Assembly: GCF_954871325.1 (NCBI RefSeq)
Contig: NC_088775.1
Coordinates: 70,161,561-70,225,560, forward strand
Source of the DNA: Gordionus sp. m RMFG-2023
Lineage: Eukaryota; Nematomorpha; Gordioida; Chordodea; Parachordodidae
Direction of reading: 5' to 3'
Length of the DNA stretch: 64,000 nucleotides
Positions within the stretch are counted from its first letter, which is position 1. Each line of letters begins with the position of its first letter. The notes below the pieces were generated by a model, which did no database searches, was not told the origin of the DNA, and was given only the letters and a program-made list of their open reading frames with translations. The position numbers and the translations under genes were made by a program. Of this stretch, positions 46,091 through 56,660 are shown one piece after another.

Positions 46091-46650
46091 GCCTAAGAAA
46101 GTATTTTTCAGAATTTTTTGGTTCCGGCATATCTATAATTGCTTTTATTTTATCATCGTTGGGATGTGTACCATGTTTGTCTATATCATGTCCCTTAAAG
46201 CGTATTTTGTCTTGCAGGAATAAACTTTTGTCGAAATTTGGGGTTAATCCATACTTGATGATCTTTTCGAATACTTTTTTAATGTTCTCCAAGTGTATTT
46301 CATCGTTATCGCCTGTAATTAACAAATCGTCTATGAAAAATATAACATCTTTTAAATCTCCGAAAACCTGTTCCATAGTCTGTTGGAATATGGCTGAAGA
46401 TGTTTTTAGTCCGAACGGAAGTCTCGTGAATCTGAAGTATCCTTTATGCGTGGATATAGTTAGCAAATCTCTAGTCTTTGTGAATAGGAATTTGCAGGAA
46501 GGCTTGTTTGAAATCAATTTTACTAAAATTTTTTCCTCCAGCTAACTTGGCAATCAAATCGTTAATTCTAGGTATGGGGTATTTGAAATCTTCAAACGCT
46601 GGGTTAACTGTGTCTTTAAAGTCGGCGCACAATCTTAAACTCTCATTGTT
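46071..46650 (-). pseudogene. Gypsy 2 reverse transcriptase
   Basis: Motifs SLRLCADFKDTVNPAFEDFK and KNFSKIDFKQAFLQIPIH precede a stop. RLPFGLKTSSAIFQQTM and the catalytic VIFFIDDLLITGD follow, then GHDIDKHGTHPNDDKI. A frameshift near 46080 separates it from the thumb. Confidence 0.88.
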
Positions 46651-46653
46651 TTT

Positions 46654-47833
46654 TTAAACTGGTGTGAGTGGACTCGCCCATCTAACGTCTTTTACCGGCT
46701 CGATGATCTTGTTTTCCAGCCAGGTATTTAATTCTTTAGTTATAATGTCTATTCTAGAATAAGGTACCCTTCTCGGCAGTATAATTTTTGGCTTAGCATT
46801 TGACTTTGGTCGTAATCTGACTTGAGTTTTTATGACAGGTTTATTATTTAATTTAGACTTACAATTGGATATTAATTCCGCTAAATCGTCTTTATGATCC
46901 GTGTCAATTAAGCCTATGAATCTTTCAAGTATGTTTTTAAAATGTTTCAACCAAGATCTTCCTAATAAAGGCATCTTGTTACTGTTTACAATCAATGCAT
47001 CTAAAATTTGAGAACTCCCTTCGTATTCTACATTCAGTCGCGTTGAGCCTATCACTTGTATGGTCTTGCCGTCGTAACCAGATAACTGAATGTTGGACTT
47101 CGTAATGTTTTTTATGCCTACTTTCTCAATCATATACTTTATTAGAATTGTGAATTTCGTGCAGGTATCCACTTGTAGTGAAGTCAAGATGTTATTAATT
47201 TTGATTTTCACCATGTATGCGTCATCTTTAATATTTTGTACTTCGTTTTCTACGTTATTTATATCAATATTTAATAAATTATAATCTTTCTTGTCGTTTG
47301 ATATGATTTTGTCGTCTTCGATCTCTTCTATATCAACTGTATTGATTTTATTTGAATAAGGTGCTTGATGTCTAGGATTATGATTCATATAATTTTTATT
47401 GTCACGATCGTAAAATTGTTGATGCACGTTGGATCTATTATAACCTGTAAAATTTTGAAACGGTTGTCTGGTGTTGTCAAATCTGTTGTGGTTTTTGAAA
47501 TCATTAAAAGGCTTGTAATTATTTTTATATCCATTGTTGTTATTATTAAATCTATTATTATTGTTATCTCTTATGTCGTGATTATTGAAAGGAATACAAG
47601 AAGTTTCCCATCTATTTTGATCATAAAATCTATCATTGTTTCGTCTTGGAAAATGATAGTTATTTTGGTTGTTTAATCTTTGGTTGCCATAATATGGTCG
47701 AGTCTGCCATGGTTGTCTAAACTGATGTCTGTAATTATTATCATAATGTTTGCTCTCAGTATATGGCATCATATGGGTATTGTCATATCTAGTATTAGTT
47801 GGTTTTTGTTCGTAAACTTTCTTATACTGACCA
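46654..47833 (-). CDS. Gypsy 2 Asn/Arg-rich gag-like region, protease, start of RT
   Basis: The frame is open from the LTR edge, with the first methionines at 47772. The first ~130 residues are Asn, Arg, Tyr and Phe-rich with repeated YNRSN/NNRFNNN motifs, like an RNA-binding tail without a CCHC knuckle or capsid. The protease follows with the active site reading VDTCTKFTIL (DTG changed to DTC) and flap LSGYDGKTIQVIGS. The RT start has PRRVPYSRIDIITKEL, NKIIEPVKDVRWASPLTPV and a stop. An element of this type needs capsid supplied from elsewhere. Confidence 0.82.
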
Positions 47834-48129
47834 TGTTAAGGTTAGCAGGGAGTTAGACAAGATTTAACTAAAAAATTTAAGATTTTTATATATGAAAATA
47901 TATATAAAATATTTTAACTGGAAAGTACAATAAATTTATACGCTTATATAGTTTACAAAATCTATCAAGTAATTTATTTCGAATTATTGAGTTAATTTTA
48001 TAAAACGAGTCCGCGAGGTTAAAGTTAATTTAATATAAAGAATAAAAAAAAATCAATCTTTAAGGTTAATATCGAGTTAATAGATTGTGAAAAAAATATA
48101 TAAAAAAAATCATTTAGGTCATCACAACA
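47834..48129 (-). repeat. LTR of gypsy 2 (5' LTR in element sense)
   Basis: 296 bp; followed in element sense by TGGTCAGTATAAG, whose TGG start is right for a tRNA primer-binding site, although the open frame already runs through it. Confidence 0.9.
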
Positions 48130-48423
48130 GAAATAAAAGTGGAATTATTCTTTGGGAACGTATTTTAAAATATATTTATATATACTTTATTTTGTATTAT
48201 TTGTTTAGGGTTTAGGATTGTTGTATCTGTTGATATATAATTGACATTTATAGATGTTTTTCAATTGATTTCGGGTAAAAGATAGATAACATTTTTATAT
48301 TCTTTGTTTTAGATCATGTGTTATTATCAGATGAAATAAAAATAAAATTATTCTTTGGGAACTTATTTTAGAATATATTTCTATATACTTTATTTTGTAT
48401 TATTATAGTTTAGGGTTTAGGAT
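48130..48423. repeat. Host repeat, interrupted copy, duplicated ~205-bp segment
   Basis: TGTTGTATCTGTTGATATAT...TAGATCATGTGTTATTA...TTTAGGGTTTAGGAT (48216-48423) is a second copy of the sequence that, without gypsy 2, runs 37881-37995 plus 48130-48215. The two lie in direct tandem. A purine-rich stretch precedes the first copy, so this could be LTR material. Confidence 0.65.
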
Positions 48424-49034
48424 CAGGGTTGCCAGGTCAAAATTTTCAAATTGCGGGAGAAATTTGGTATTATGCCGGAGAAATTGGTATTATGCGGGAG
48501 AAATATAAAAATTGCGGTAGAAATATAGTTAAAAAAATTTTTTGCGGGATTTTGAATTGACTTAATTATCCGCCTATTATTTTTTATTTAGTTTATATAA
48601 ATACAAAGTCGGTAACTATTTTTCAAAATAAAATAACATTTTGATTTATTAAAATATATTAATTTATAAAAAAAACCAACGATCTTTTTTAAATATAAAA
48701 GAATGTAAACAAGATAAAATTTTATAAAAAAACGGTTATAATTTTACAATTAAAAAATTTTATACGACCCGCAAAACGACCGCAATTGGAACTACCGTGT
48801 GTGAGTGTATAATATTATAGGGATAGGCGCTTAATTATCACGTATCACGTTTAAATATATAATAAGGTACTCCAAAAATAAGAAATAATACAGATGAAAC
48901 TACAGTTGCGGCAATTGTAATCACTTATCTTGTAGTACATTCACAGAGATACTTATCATCACAATGTTGGTAGAATCTTTCCCCATAATATTTAACGACT
49001 CTAATATAAATGAAAACTATACTTGTAGAAAAAA

Positions 49035-49620
49035 ATGAGCAAGGCTATCATCAATGTTTTAGGACCTAAATCCAGAAGGTCAATTCTTGACGATTTGAAA
49101 AATGGGCATATATATGCATTTCTAACAGATGCATCTAATAAGCTCAGCTATTTCATTAAAATTAAGGTCGTTTCAATAAAACTATTAAATTTTTCCCCTC
49201 AAATAGTGAAAAATCCAAAGACATAGCTAACCATATAATGGTAAATTAGCAGATTCGAGGTCAGCTTTCTGATCTGAAAATACCTCAGTGAATTTGATAA
49301 AAACAGTATGTATTTACAAAATTGAGTCAGCACAATGTTGGTTGCGATATGTTCCTAATACCCGCCATCGATAGAATTTTAAAATTTTGTAAACCTTTAA
49401 AAAAATATTTATAAATAAAGATTATAAAAGCTGTCCTAATATTTTGAAATTTTTTTTCAATAATGAATGGCAGAGGTAGAAATCTACTACATGCTGTTAA
49501 TGTGTAGTTGCAATCGGGAGAATCTTAACAAAGATTCACAAAATTATGCTGCAGATGTGTTCATCTTTACAGTTAAAAATTGACAATAAATTTTATGGCG
49601 CCATTACTAAAACTTAATTT
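49035..49620 (+). pseudogene. hAT transposase relic, plus-strand copy
   Basis: MSKAIINVLGPKSRRSILDD followed by IYAFLTDASNK is a hAT block (VLGPKS...DASNK). Farther on come LRYVPNTRH, KIFINKDYKSCPNILKFFF and KIHKIMLQMCSSLQLKIDNK, which duplicate the minus-strand blocks at 50520-50160. The middle is deleted. Confidence 0.75.
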
Positions 49621-49783
49621 TATTTTATTTGAGATTTAAATAATAGAACTAAATGTTTACCATCGTTATTGAGATATTTATAAAATTTCTGAAATGACAT
49701 ATTATATATTTGTGTAACCATTAGCTTGGCCTCTAATGTTGTTAAAGCAATCCGATTTCTCTCCCTTTTCCCGATAGTCCTCA

Positions 49784-51050
49784 TCAGGCTAAAAAGCGGT
49801 CGGATGAGGCATTAGAATGAGGTAAGAAAACATACTCGCATATTTTTTCCAAGCATGGGGATTTATCGTTATAACGAAAAAATTCTACCCATTTCTCCTC
49901 TGCTATTAGACCATCTAACTCTAAGTATTTTGGCGAATCATAAAAAATAGAGAAAATTACAATCTCCTCAAACAAGAAATCAATGTCTTTCGGTATTTTT
50001 AATATATTTATTAAATTATAAAAACCATCAATTGATGGTTTCTGTTCCAAGGTCATAATATATATACATTTGTAAATAGAGTTATTAAAATCAAATTTTG
50101 ATTGTAAATATTCTAAAATTGTCTTAATAAAAATATCTGCTTCATTTAAAAATGTATTAATTAGAGTATTATTTGAACATTTTAATATAATATTTTTAGC
50201 AATAGTGCCATAAAATTTATTATCAATTTTTAACTGTAGAGATGAACAGAGCTGTAGCATGATTTTGTGAATATTTTTTGTAAAGAATATTCTGATTGCA
50301 ACTGAATATTAACTGCATGAAGTAGATTTCCTACATGTGAAAAAATCCCAAATATGCTTCTGCCATTTCATACTCTAAAAAATTTTTCAAAATTTTTGGA
50401 CAGCTTTTAAAATCTTTATTTAAGAAGTATTTTTTTAAGGGTTTGAAAAATTTTAAAATTCTATCGATGGTAGGTATTAATGACAAGCACCTAATAGGTA
50501 TATATCGCAACAACTCACACCATTCCAAGTCAGACCACTTCACCAACTGTTTTAATTCATTAAATCTTTTAGTTGCTGACTAAATTTGTTAAAACATTTC
50601 ATCACAATTATGTAGACATCCACAGATAGTACATTTATTGCCTTCTTGCAAGAATTATGTAGTATATGGCATATACAGCCAATTAGTATTAATTCATTAT
50701 TGTGCTGCCTTAATTCGGTAACTTTGGTTTTTGCCAAAATTTACAGAGGCATTATCAGCGCAGAAAGCTGACATGCAAATCACTGATAACCCTGAATCAG
50801 CTATATTTACCATTATGTGGCTAGCTACATCGTTGAATATTTCACTGTCAGAGGAAAAATTTTTAACAACTTTATTGAAATATTCTTATTCTTGTTGAAA
50901 TAGCAAAGGATCGAGGGAAATGTTTTAATATTTCCCTTATTAGTTTATTCTGTTAGAATTGCATATGGATGCCCAAATCGTCTAGAATTGACCTCTAGGA
51001 TTTAGGTAATAAAACACTTGTGATAGCCTTGCTCATTTTTGTTCTGCCAC
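49784..51050 (-). pseudogene. hAT transposase relic, minus-strand copy
   Basis: From 51050 downwards: an eroded MSKAIT.VL.PKS block, MSAFCADNASVNFGK (second catalytic Asp region), LILIGCICHILHNSCKKAI (50552-50737), WSDLEWCELLRYIPIRCLSL and IDRILKFFKPLKKYFLNKD (50331-50546). Then comes a 158-codon frame with KIMLQLCSSLQLKIDNKFYG ending CEYVFLPHSNASSDRF, the hAT C-terminal SNA..(E/D)R.F motif. Stops separate the pieces. Confidence 0.82.
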
Positions 51051-51589
51051 AAGTAAGGTTTGCACTTATATTGGAGTCGTTAAATATCATGAGAAAAAGA
51101 TTCGACCCACATTGTGATGATATAGCTCTGTGAATGCTGAACTACATGATAGATGTACACGATTTCCGCAAATGTAGTTACAGCTGTAATATTTAATATT
51201 TGAGAATATTTTTGTATTGCAATCGATGTTGATATACTCCTTTGTACTGATTTATATGAATGAAATTATGTTGATTTATTATTGGATAAAAATAAAACAG
51301 GATAAAAAGAAATTTACAAAATAGACATGTTTTCCGAATAAATAAAATGTTTAAAATTATTTTAAATATATAAAAATTATCAATTAATGTCTCTCAAAAT
51401 TATTATTTATATATTAAAAATGTTAAAATACTAAAAAAAAATTGCGGGAGAAATTAAAAAAATGCGGTAGATTTTTGTGGGAGATTTCCAATTGCTGTAG
51501 TTTTGCGGGAGAAAGATGTCTGCGTGTAAACTACAAAAATGCGGGAGTCTCCCGCTGATGGAGGGAGACATGGCAACTCTGTTTAGGAT

Positions 51590-52498
51590 AGTGGTGTCAT
51601 GACGACGCAAAGACACTTGGTGGGTGATAATTTTTTTAGGGAACCATTGGATATGATATATTAGTGTATTTTGAAAAGTATTTTGGAACTATTGGATATG
51701 GTTTGTAATAATAATTTTTGTAAAATTGGATATGGTAGGGGTATTAATAGTTTTTGTGTTAACTGTTTTGATTTTAATTTTTAAACCTAGTGTTTTGATA
51801 GTAAGTATTATTTGTATTATTTTGTAAACCTTAAGACTCATTGACAGGAAATTAAGATCTCACGGTAAGCAGGACAGAAAAGATTGCTTAATATTTAATT
51901 TTGGATAGAATAAATTAATTTTTTTTGAAATATAATGTGAAAATAGAAAAAGTTTGTGATAATATTAATATTTTTTTTAAAAAATGGTGAAATTAAAATT
52001 ATGGATATAAAATAAAACATCTTCCTAATTTTCAAAAAAAAAATGAAAAGAAAATTATGGATAGATGTTTGAATAATGTTGTATATATATAAAAAAAAGG
52101 GGATTAATAAATGAAATAAAAAGGAAAGATTAGGTGATGAAGTAAAAATATGGAAATCCCAGATATGAAAGTTATATGTTATACATGTGCTAAAAATGAA
52201 TTGAAAAATGGGTCAAAAATAATTCAAGTTTTTAAATAGAATAATGTGTAAAAGTAAATTGATAAAAATATTTTTGATTTTATGAATATAAATGAGGATT
52301 TATAATAATGGAGGGAGCCATTAGATAATTTTGGAATATTTCTATGGTTAAAATTTTAAAAGTTATATAAATGAAAATAATTGGCCAATTGATATTATTT
52401 TATAGCAAAGGGAAGGGGGAAAGTAATAGTTCATCATATAATATAAGGGCTCTTGTTAATTGGGATCAGAAATTTTGTGTTTAATATTTTAAATTTAG
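51590..52498. other. AT-rich sequence after the hAT, unassigned
   Basis: Possibly further host repeat (GGATATG-type motifs at 51648, 51696 and 51729). No coding frame. Confidence 0.35.
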
Positions 52499-52717
52499 CA
52501 GGCGCGTACGCAGGAATTTGGTCAGGGGGGGGGATAATAATTTTTTTTTAAGAAATATTATTGTTTTTTAAAAATAACAAGCATAAATTTATTAGGATTA
52601 ATAACTATTTCTAATATAAAATTTTAAATTAATGTGAAAATTATATGTAAAGAATCACTTAAATGACCCAAAATAGAAATTTGAATTTTTTGAGCTTTAA
52701 AATTTATATATAGAGTA

Positions 52718-53069
52718 CAGTGGCGTAGCTACGGGGGTGGTTTTCGGGTTAGGACCCCTCCCAGAGCAAAAATTTATTTTTAGATTATACGTTCAAAAGA
52801 CTTATAAGTGGTGACTTTATATCAAATAAATATCAATAATATTTATATTTTTCTGGTTTTGATGTTTGTGGAAGGATATTATATTACTATTGAAATTATT
52901 CTGGATAGTATTATTATAAAGTCATTGAGAATAATCTATTAAATTATAAAACAAATTATTGATGCATTTGAAAATATATTTATTATATATTTTCGAAGAT
53001 ATGGTTATGATTTGTAAGATAAACCCGGCCATGGACCCCCTCTAAGGAAAATTCCTAGCTACGCCACTG
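52718..53069. mobile_element. hAT-like MITE, ends CAGTGGCGTAGCTAC
   Basis: The ends CAGTGGCGTAGCTACGGGG and, inward, CAGTGGCGTAGCTAGGAATT agree at the first 14 bases. ATAGAGTA (52710-52717) and ATAAAGTA (53070-53077) are the 8-bp duplication with one change. The empty site is visible in copy 1 near 42080-42110. Confidence 0.85.
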
Positions 53070-53299
53070 ATAAAGTATAAATTTAAATGTTAGAAATATA
53101 AATTAATATACAAAAAGCTTAGGGAATAATTGTATTTTGTATATTATATATTTACAATGTAAAATCCAATCTTCGTTGGGATTGAGCCAATTTTTCAATT
53201 ATCTCATCCTTGCTTGTTGTCATTTGAATATTCAAAAGATCCAAACCTTTCAATCTACTTTCAAAAGTTGTACTTCTTGGTATGTTTTTAAGAGACTTG

Positions 53300-53613
53300 C
53301 AGGCCCGGCCCCTGGGCCGGACCGTATGGCCGGGCCCGAAATTTAAAAAAAAACACCCGGGCTGAGCCTGAATTAAAAAAAAACATCTAGGCCGGGCCTG
53401 AAAATTTTTTTTAAAAAAATATCCGTGACTGTATATTTTAAAACAGCATATATTTGAAATCGTTATTATAAGCTATAAAAATCAAAAATAAATATAATTT
53501 ATTTTAAAAAAAATCGGGTCGGGCCTGAAAATTATATTTTAAAAAAGGCCGGGCCGGGCCTGAAAATTGAGCTTAGCCGTAAAAATCTTTAAAAAAATCC
53601 GGGTTGTGCCCTG
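53300..53613. mobile_element. GC-rich MITE inside the hAT transposase, copy 2
   Basis: Same position and structure as 42265-42618: CAGGCCCGGCCCCTGGGCCG at the left, GTGCCCTG at the right, with CCGGGCC/A-T blocks between. Confidence 0.65.
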
Positions 53614-54627
53614 CAAATGGTACCTCTGCAGGGCTCTGTTATTCTTCTTAAAAAGAGAATGTTCTCTCATTAGTTTACAAACCCTTTTAATATATTGGGA
53701 ATATAATCTAAAATATGTTTGAAATAATGCAGAGCATCCATAGCATTTTTTGGTACTGTATCAACCATAGTTAATCTTATAAACATGGTTATTCAGCTAA
53801 TAAGGCATCATAAGATACTTTAACATCTTCATGATAAAAATCCAACAAATATTTTTTTTCTATCACCATCTGAAAAAGGTTGGGAAGGCTTTTATGGAAA
53901 TAATATTTGCAGATTGGTAAGTGCTGCATAATGAATTAAAAACTATTCATTTATTTGGTTTATAAATGTATTTGTATCTAAGATATACTCTTCTACTGAT
54001 CCTATATTAATTTTTAACTATGAGCTTGCCTTGCTGCAAGTCGAGAGAGACAAATATTAAACACGTATAGCTCTGCTTTTGACTTAACAATAACATATAA
54101 AATATGAAATTCTTCATAAACATTAGCCCTAATTTCCTTGAATTCTAATAAAATGCTCTCCGCTATTCTCATCTTCTTAATCAAGTCATCATGTTTTTGA
54201 AAAGTAATACATAAAATAGTTGTACATTCTAATGAGAAAAAAAATTTGGAATAAGCATTGAATCCAATAATTTTCTTCCTTCTAAGGAAAAATATCCTTC
54301 AGGCCATTGTGATATGTCAGTAATAGCAAATAATCGGCTTTCTAACTCCATAAAAGCTGTTACTGCTTGATGGCGGAGACTCTATCTCGTAGGACAAGGT
54401 TGCAATTTCTTTCTACCTGTTGGACAATTTCAGAATAATTATTATTTGACTAGAAATTTAAAAATGGTAGTTAAATATTACGCCACTAAAAATTTGAAAA
54501 TAATAAGATAATATTACGCCGGAAAACTTGAAATCGAAATTAATTGATAAACTTAGTATAATAATTGTAATTAAATATATATTGAATATGAGATAGGAAT
54601 AAATATGAACAAATATAAATTAATATA

Positions 54628-54817
54628 GTACTGTGTAAATTTAATTAAAAACATTTCCATATTTATTAATTTATTTGAAAATAAAATTATTTGACTTGTA
54701 AATAGTTGTTAAAATAACATATTTATATATTCTTATCAATTTTTACAAGTTAAAATTTTTACTTACAAACGAATTAAAAAATATGGAAATGTTTTAAATT
54801 AAATCTGCACAACACTC
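54628..54817. mobile_element. 190-bp Tc1/mariner-like MITE with TA duplication
   Basis: The inverted ends share AAATTTAATT.AAAACATTTCCATATTT over ~45 bp, flanked by TA on each side (54626-54627, 54818-54819). Copy 1 of the host hAT lacks it (near 43650), which fixes the boundaries. Confidence 0.75.
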
Positions 54818-54930
54818 TAAGAAAAAATATTTTTGAAAAATATATCCGGCATCTGCATTTTTTGGCTTTGGGGGGGGGGAGGGGATTTGTCCCCCTGTCC
54901 TTCCCCGCTGCGTACGCCAATGAAATTTAG

Positions 54931-55990
54931 GGTTATAATTGATAGGGAAGAAATGTATCTGGGATGAAGTTAAGGAAAGAATAATGAATACATTTTGGAT
55001 GTAATTTAAAAAAAACATTTTACTTTATTACTCTTTGTAATATTCTGTCCTATCAACTACAATATGCTGGATAATTTCATAAAGCATGACTGACCAATTA
55101 TGCAATGAATAAATCAAGCTATGAACCAAACACGATCAAATTAAATGAAAATCAACAGCGCAATGACAACTATTACGTATGGTTAAGAAAAAATGGATAG
55201 CAACAGCTCAATGAAAATTGTGAAAATGGATAGCAACAGCTCAATGAAAATTGTGAAAATGGATAGCAACAGCTCAATGAAAATTGTGTATGGTCAAAAA
55301 AAAAATATGCAACTTCCTGAAACAGAAAGAAGAAACTTTAATGAAAATAAATAATAATTTTTATATTTCTTTTTGATAATTTACTAGAATTTATGTAGAC
55401 ATGTATTATATATATATGCGTAAATTGTATTCTACCTCAGTTTGATTTTTAAAGAAAGGGTGTCGTTTTATAACTGTTAATATGTGTTAATATATAAATT
55501 TTGCATATTTTTTACTTTGTAATTAATGACCTTTTTGTAAAAATTCTTTCTTTTAAATTTATTTAATGACTTTTTATATTTTCCTAATTTTCGTAAATGT
55601 TAATTTAATTTAAGGACGAATTTGTTAAAAATTAACCTTAAATTGTATATATGTAAATAGTATTAAAATAATAATATATATAGTTGTAAAATTTTCAATA
55701 TATTCAGTAGTAGTAATAGTAATAAAAATAAAAGATAAATTAAATAAAAATTTCAAATATATTTTTTGGTTTTTCTTTACCTGCCTTCCCTGAAAATATC
55801 AATATGTAATTAACAAATATAGACGTTTTTCAATTGATTTCGAATAACAAATAGATCATTTTGTATTCTTTCTTTTAGATCATGTGTTAATATTAAATGA
55901 AATAAAAGTGGAATTATTCTTTGTGAACGAATAATTTTCTCGATTACTTATCTAGTTTCCATAATCTAAGAGGAAGCTCCACCATATAGT
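54931..55990. repeat. Host repeat, nearly uninterrupted copy
   Basis: Aligns in order with the segments at 31035-31193, 32877-32888, 37593-37995 and 48130-48180. The junction ...GATTATTAAATGAAATAAAAGTGG-like sequence near 55895-55915 shows the target of gypsy 2 without insertion. About 340 bp at 55467-55800 has no counterpart in the other copy. No gene was recognised in it. Confidence 0.7.
55195..55289. repeat. 33-bp tandem repeat, three units
   Basis: GGATAGCAACAGCTCAATGA plus AAATTGTGAAAAT starts at 55195, 55228 and 55261. The interrupted copy has only one or two of these motifs (37690 region). Confidence 0.9.
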
Positions 55991-56652
55991 TTTATGATTT
56001 GAATTACTCCCTTATATTCATTTCTTCAAGAATTATTGATATGATTAGGCCTACGAATTTTTCTATTGGTCCATTCTATATAACATTGTCTAAATGGTAA
56101 CACAACCTTATTTTGTTTTATTCTAAAAATTATATTGCTTTGTGTGGTTTTTAAAAACCATTATCAATTGAGGCTGTGTATAAATAATTATCCTTTTTTA
56201 TCACTTGTAATTCTTTAGACACAAATTATTTTTATATTCGCAATGGAACCTATTTAATATTATAATAAATGGATAAATATTTTATAAAAAACTATTATCT
56301 TTATAAATGTCTTGTATTGTTTTACTTTCATTATTAGTTTGTATAATAAATGAAATATAATTCGGAATAATTGTTCAGAGTTTGCAAATTCAATTAAATA
56401 TAATATAGTTGAATCCCCTGAGATTGTAAAGGCTAGCGACGCCACTGACATATATGTGATTTTGAGGTGCTAATACATTTATAGGATACAGCTGTACCAA
56501 GATCGTTTCCAGCCCGTAGGGTATCATTATGCCTTTATCAGAAAATATTCTATCAAAAGAGTCGAAGCAAGATTAAATTTTAAAAAGTTTCATTGCATAT
56601 CAGCATTGGCAAAACTTTGAATAGAGAAATAGTTAATATTTATAATTGACGG
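55991..56652. other. Unassigned AT-rich sequence with a lone hAT-like end
   Basis: GGCTAGCGACGCCACTG near 56431 resembles the right end of the CAGTGGCGTAGCTAC MITE, but I did not find a matching left end. No gene seen. Confidence 0.35.
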
Positions 56653-56660
56653 GTAGAGTC

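Larger units (their letters stand above)
37996..48129 (-). mobile_element. Ty3/gypsy retrotransposon 2, 10.1 kb including nested hAT elements
   Basis: LTRs 37996-38290 and 47834-48129 (TGTTAAGGTT.GCAGGG...TCATCACAACA) differ at roughly ten positions. GAAAT is duplicated at 37991-37995 and 48130-48134. The minus-strand internal part holds a gag-like Asn/Arg-rich region, protease, RT, RNase H and integrase. A 5.9-kb hAT (38740-44638) splits the integrase C-terminus. Without the insert the element is about 4.2 kb. Confidence 0.93.
48424..51581 (-). mobile_element. hAT transposon with two opposed transposase relics, copy 1
   Basis: The ends are CAGGGTTGCCAGGT and, inward from the right, CAGAGTTGCCATGT. 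TTTAGGAT is duplicated at 48416-48423 and 51582-51589. Subterminal GCGGGAGAAAT repeats occur at both ends (48452-48520, 51440-51555). Transposase remains point both ways: a short plus-strand relic at 49035-49620 and a longer minus-strand relic at 51050-49784. Confidence 0.9.
52499..54922 (-). mobile_element. hAT transposon of the GGCGCGTACGCAG family, copy 2
   Basis: AAATTTAG is duplicated exactly at 52491-52498 and 54923-54930. The ends match copy 1 (41876-43751), and the interior aligns over its whole length with small indels. It differs by two later insertions, 52718-53069 and 54628-54817, both absent from copy 1. The transposase on the minus strand is more decayed than in copy 1. Confidence 0.9.

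Noticed and set aside
46036-46545. 169-codon plus-strand frame
   Set aside because: Antisense shadow of the gypsy 2 reverse transcriptase.
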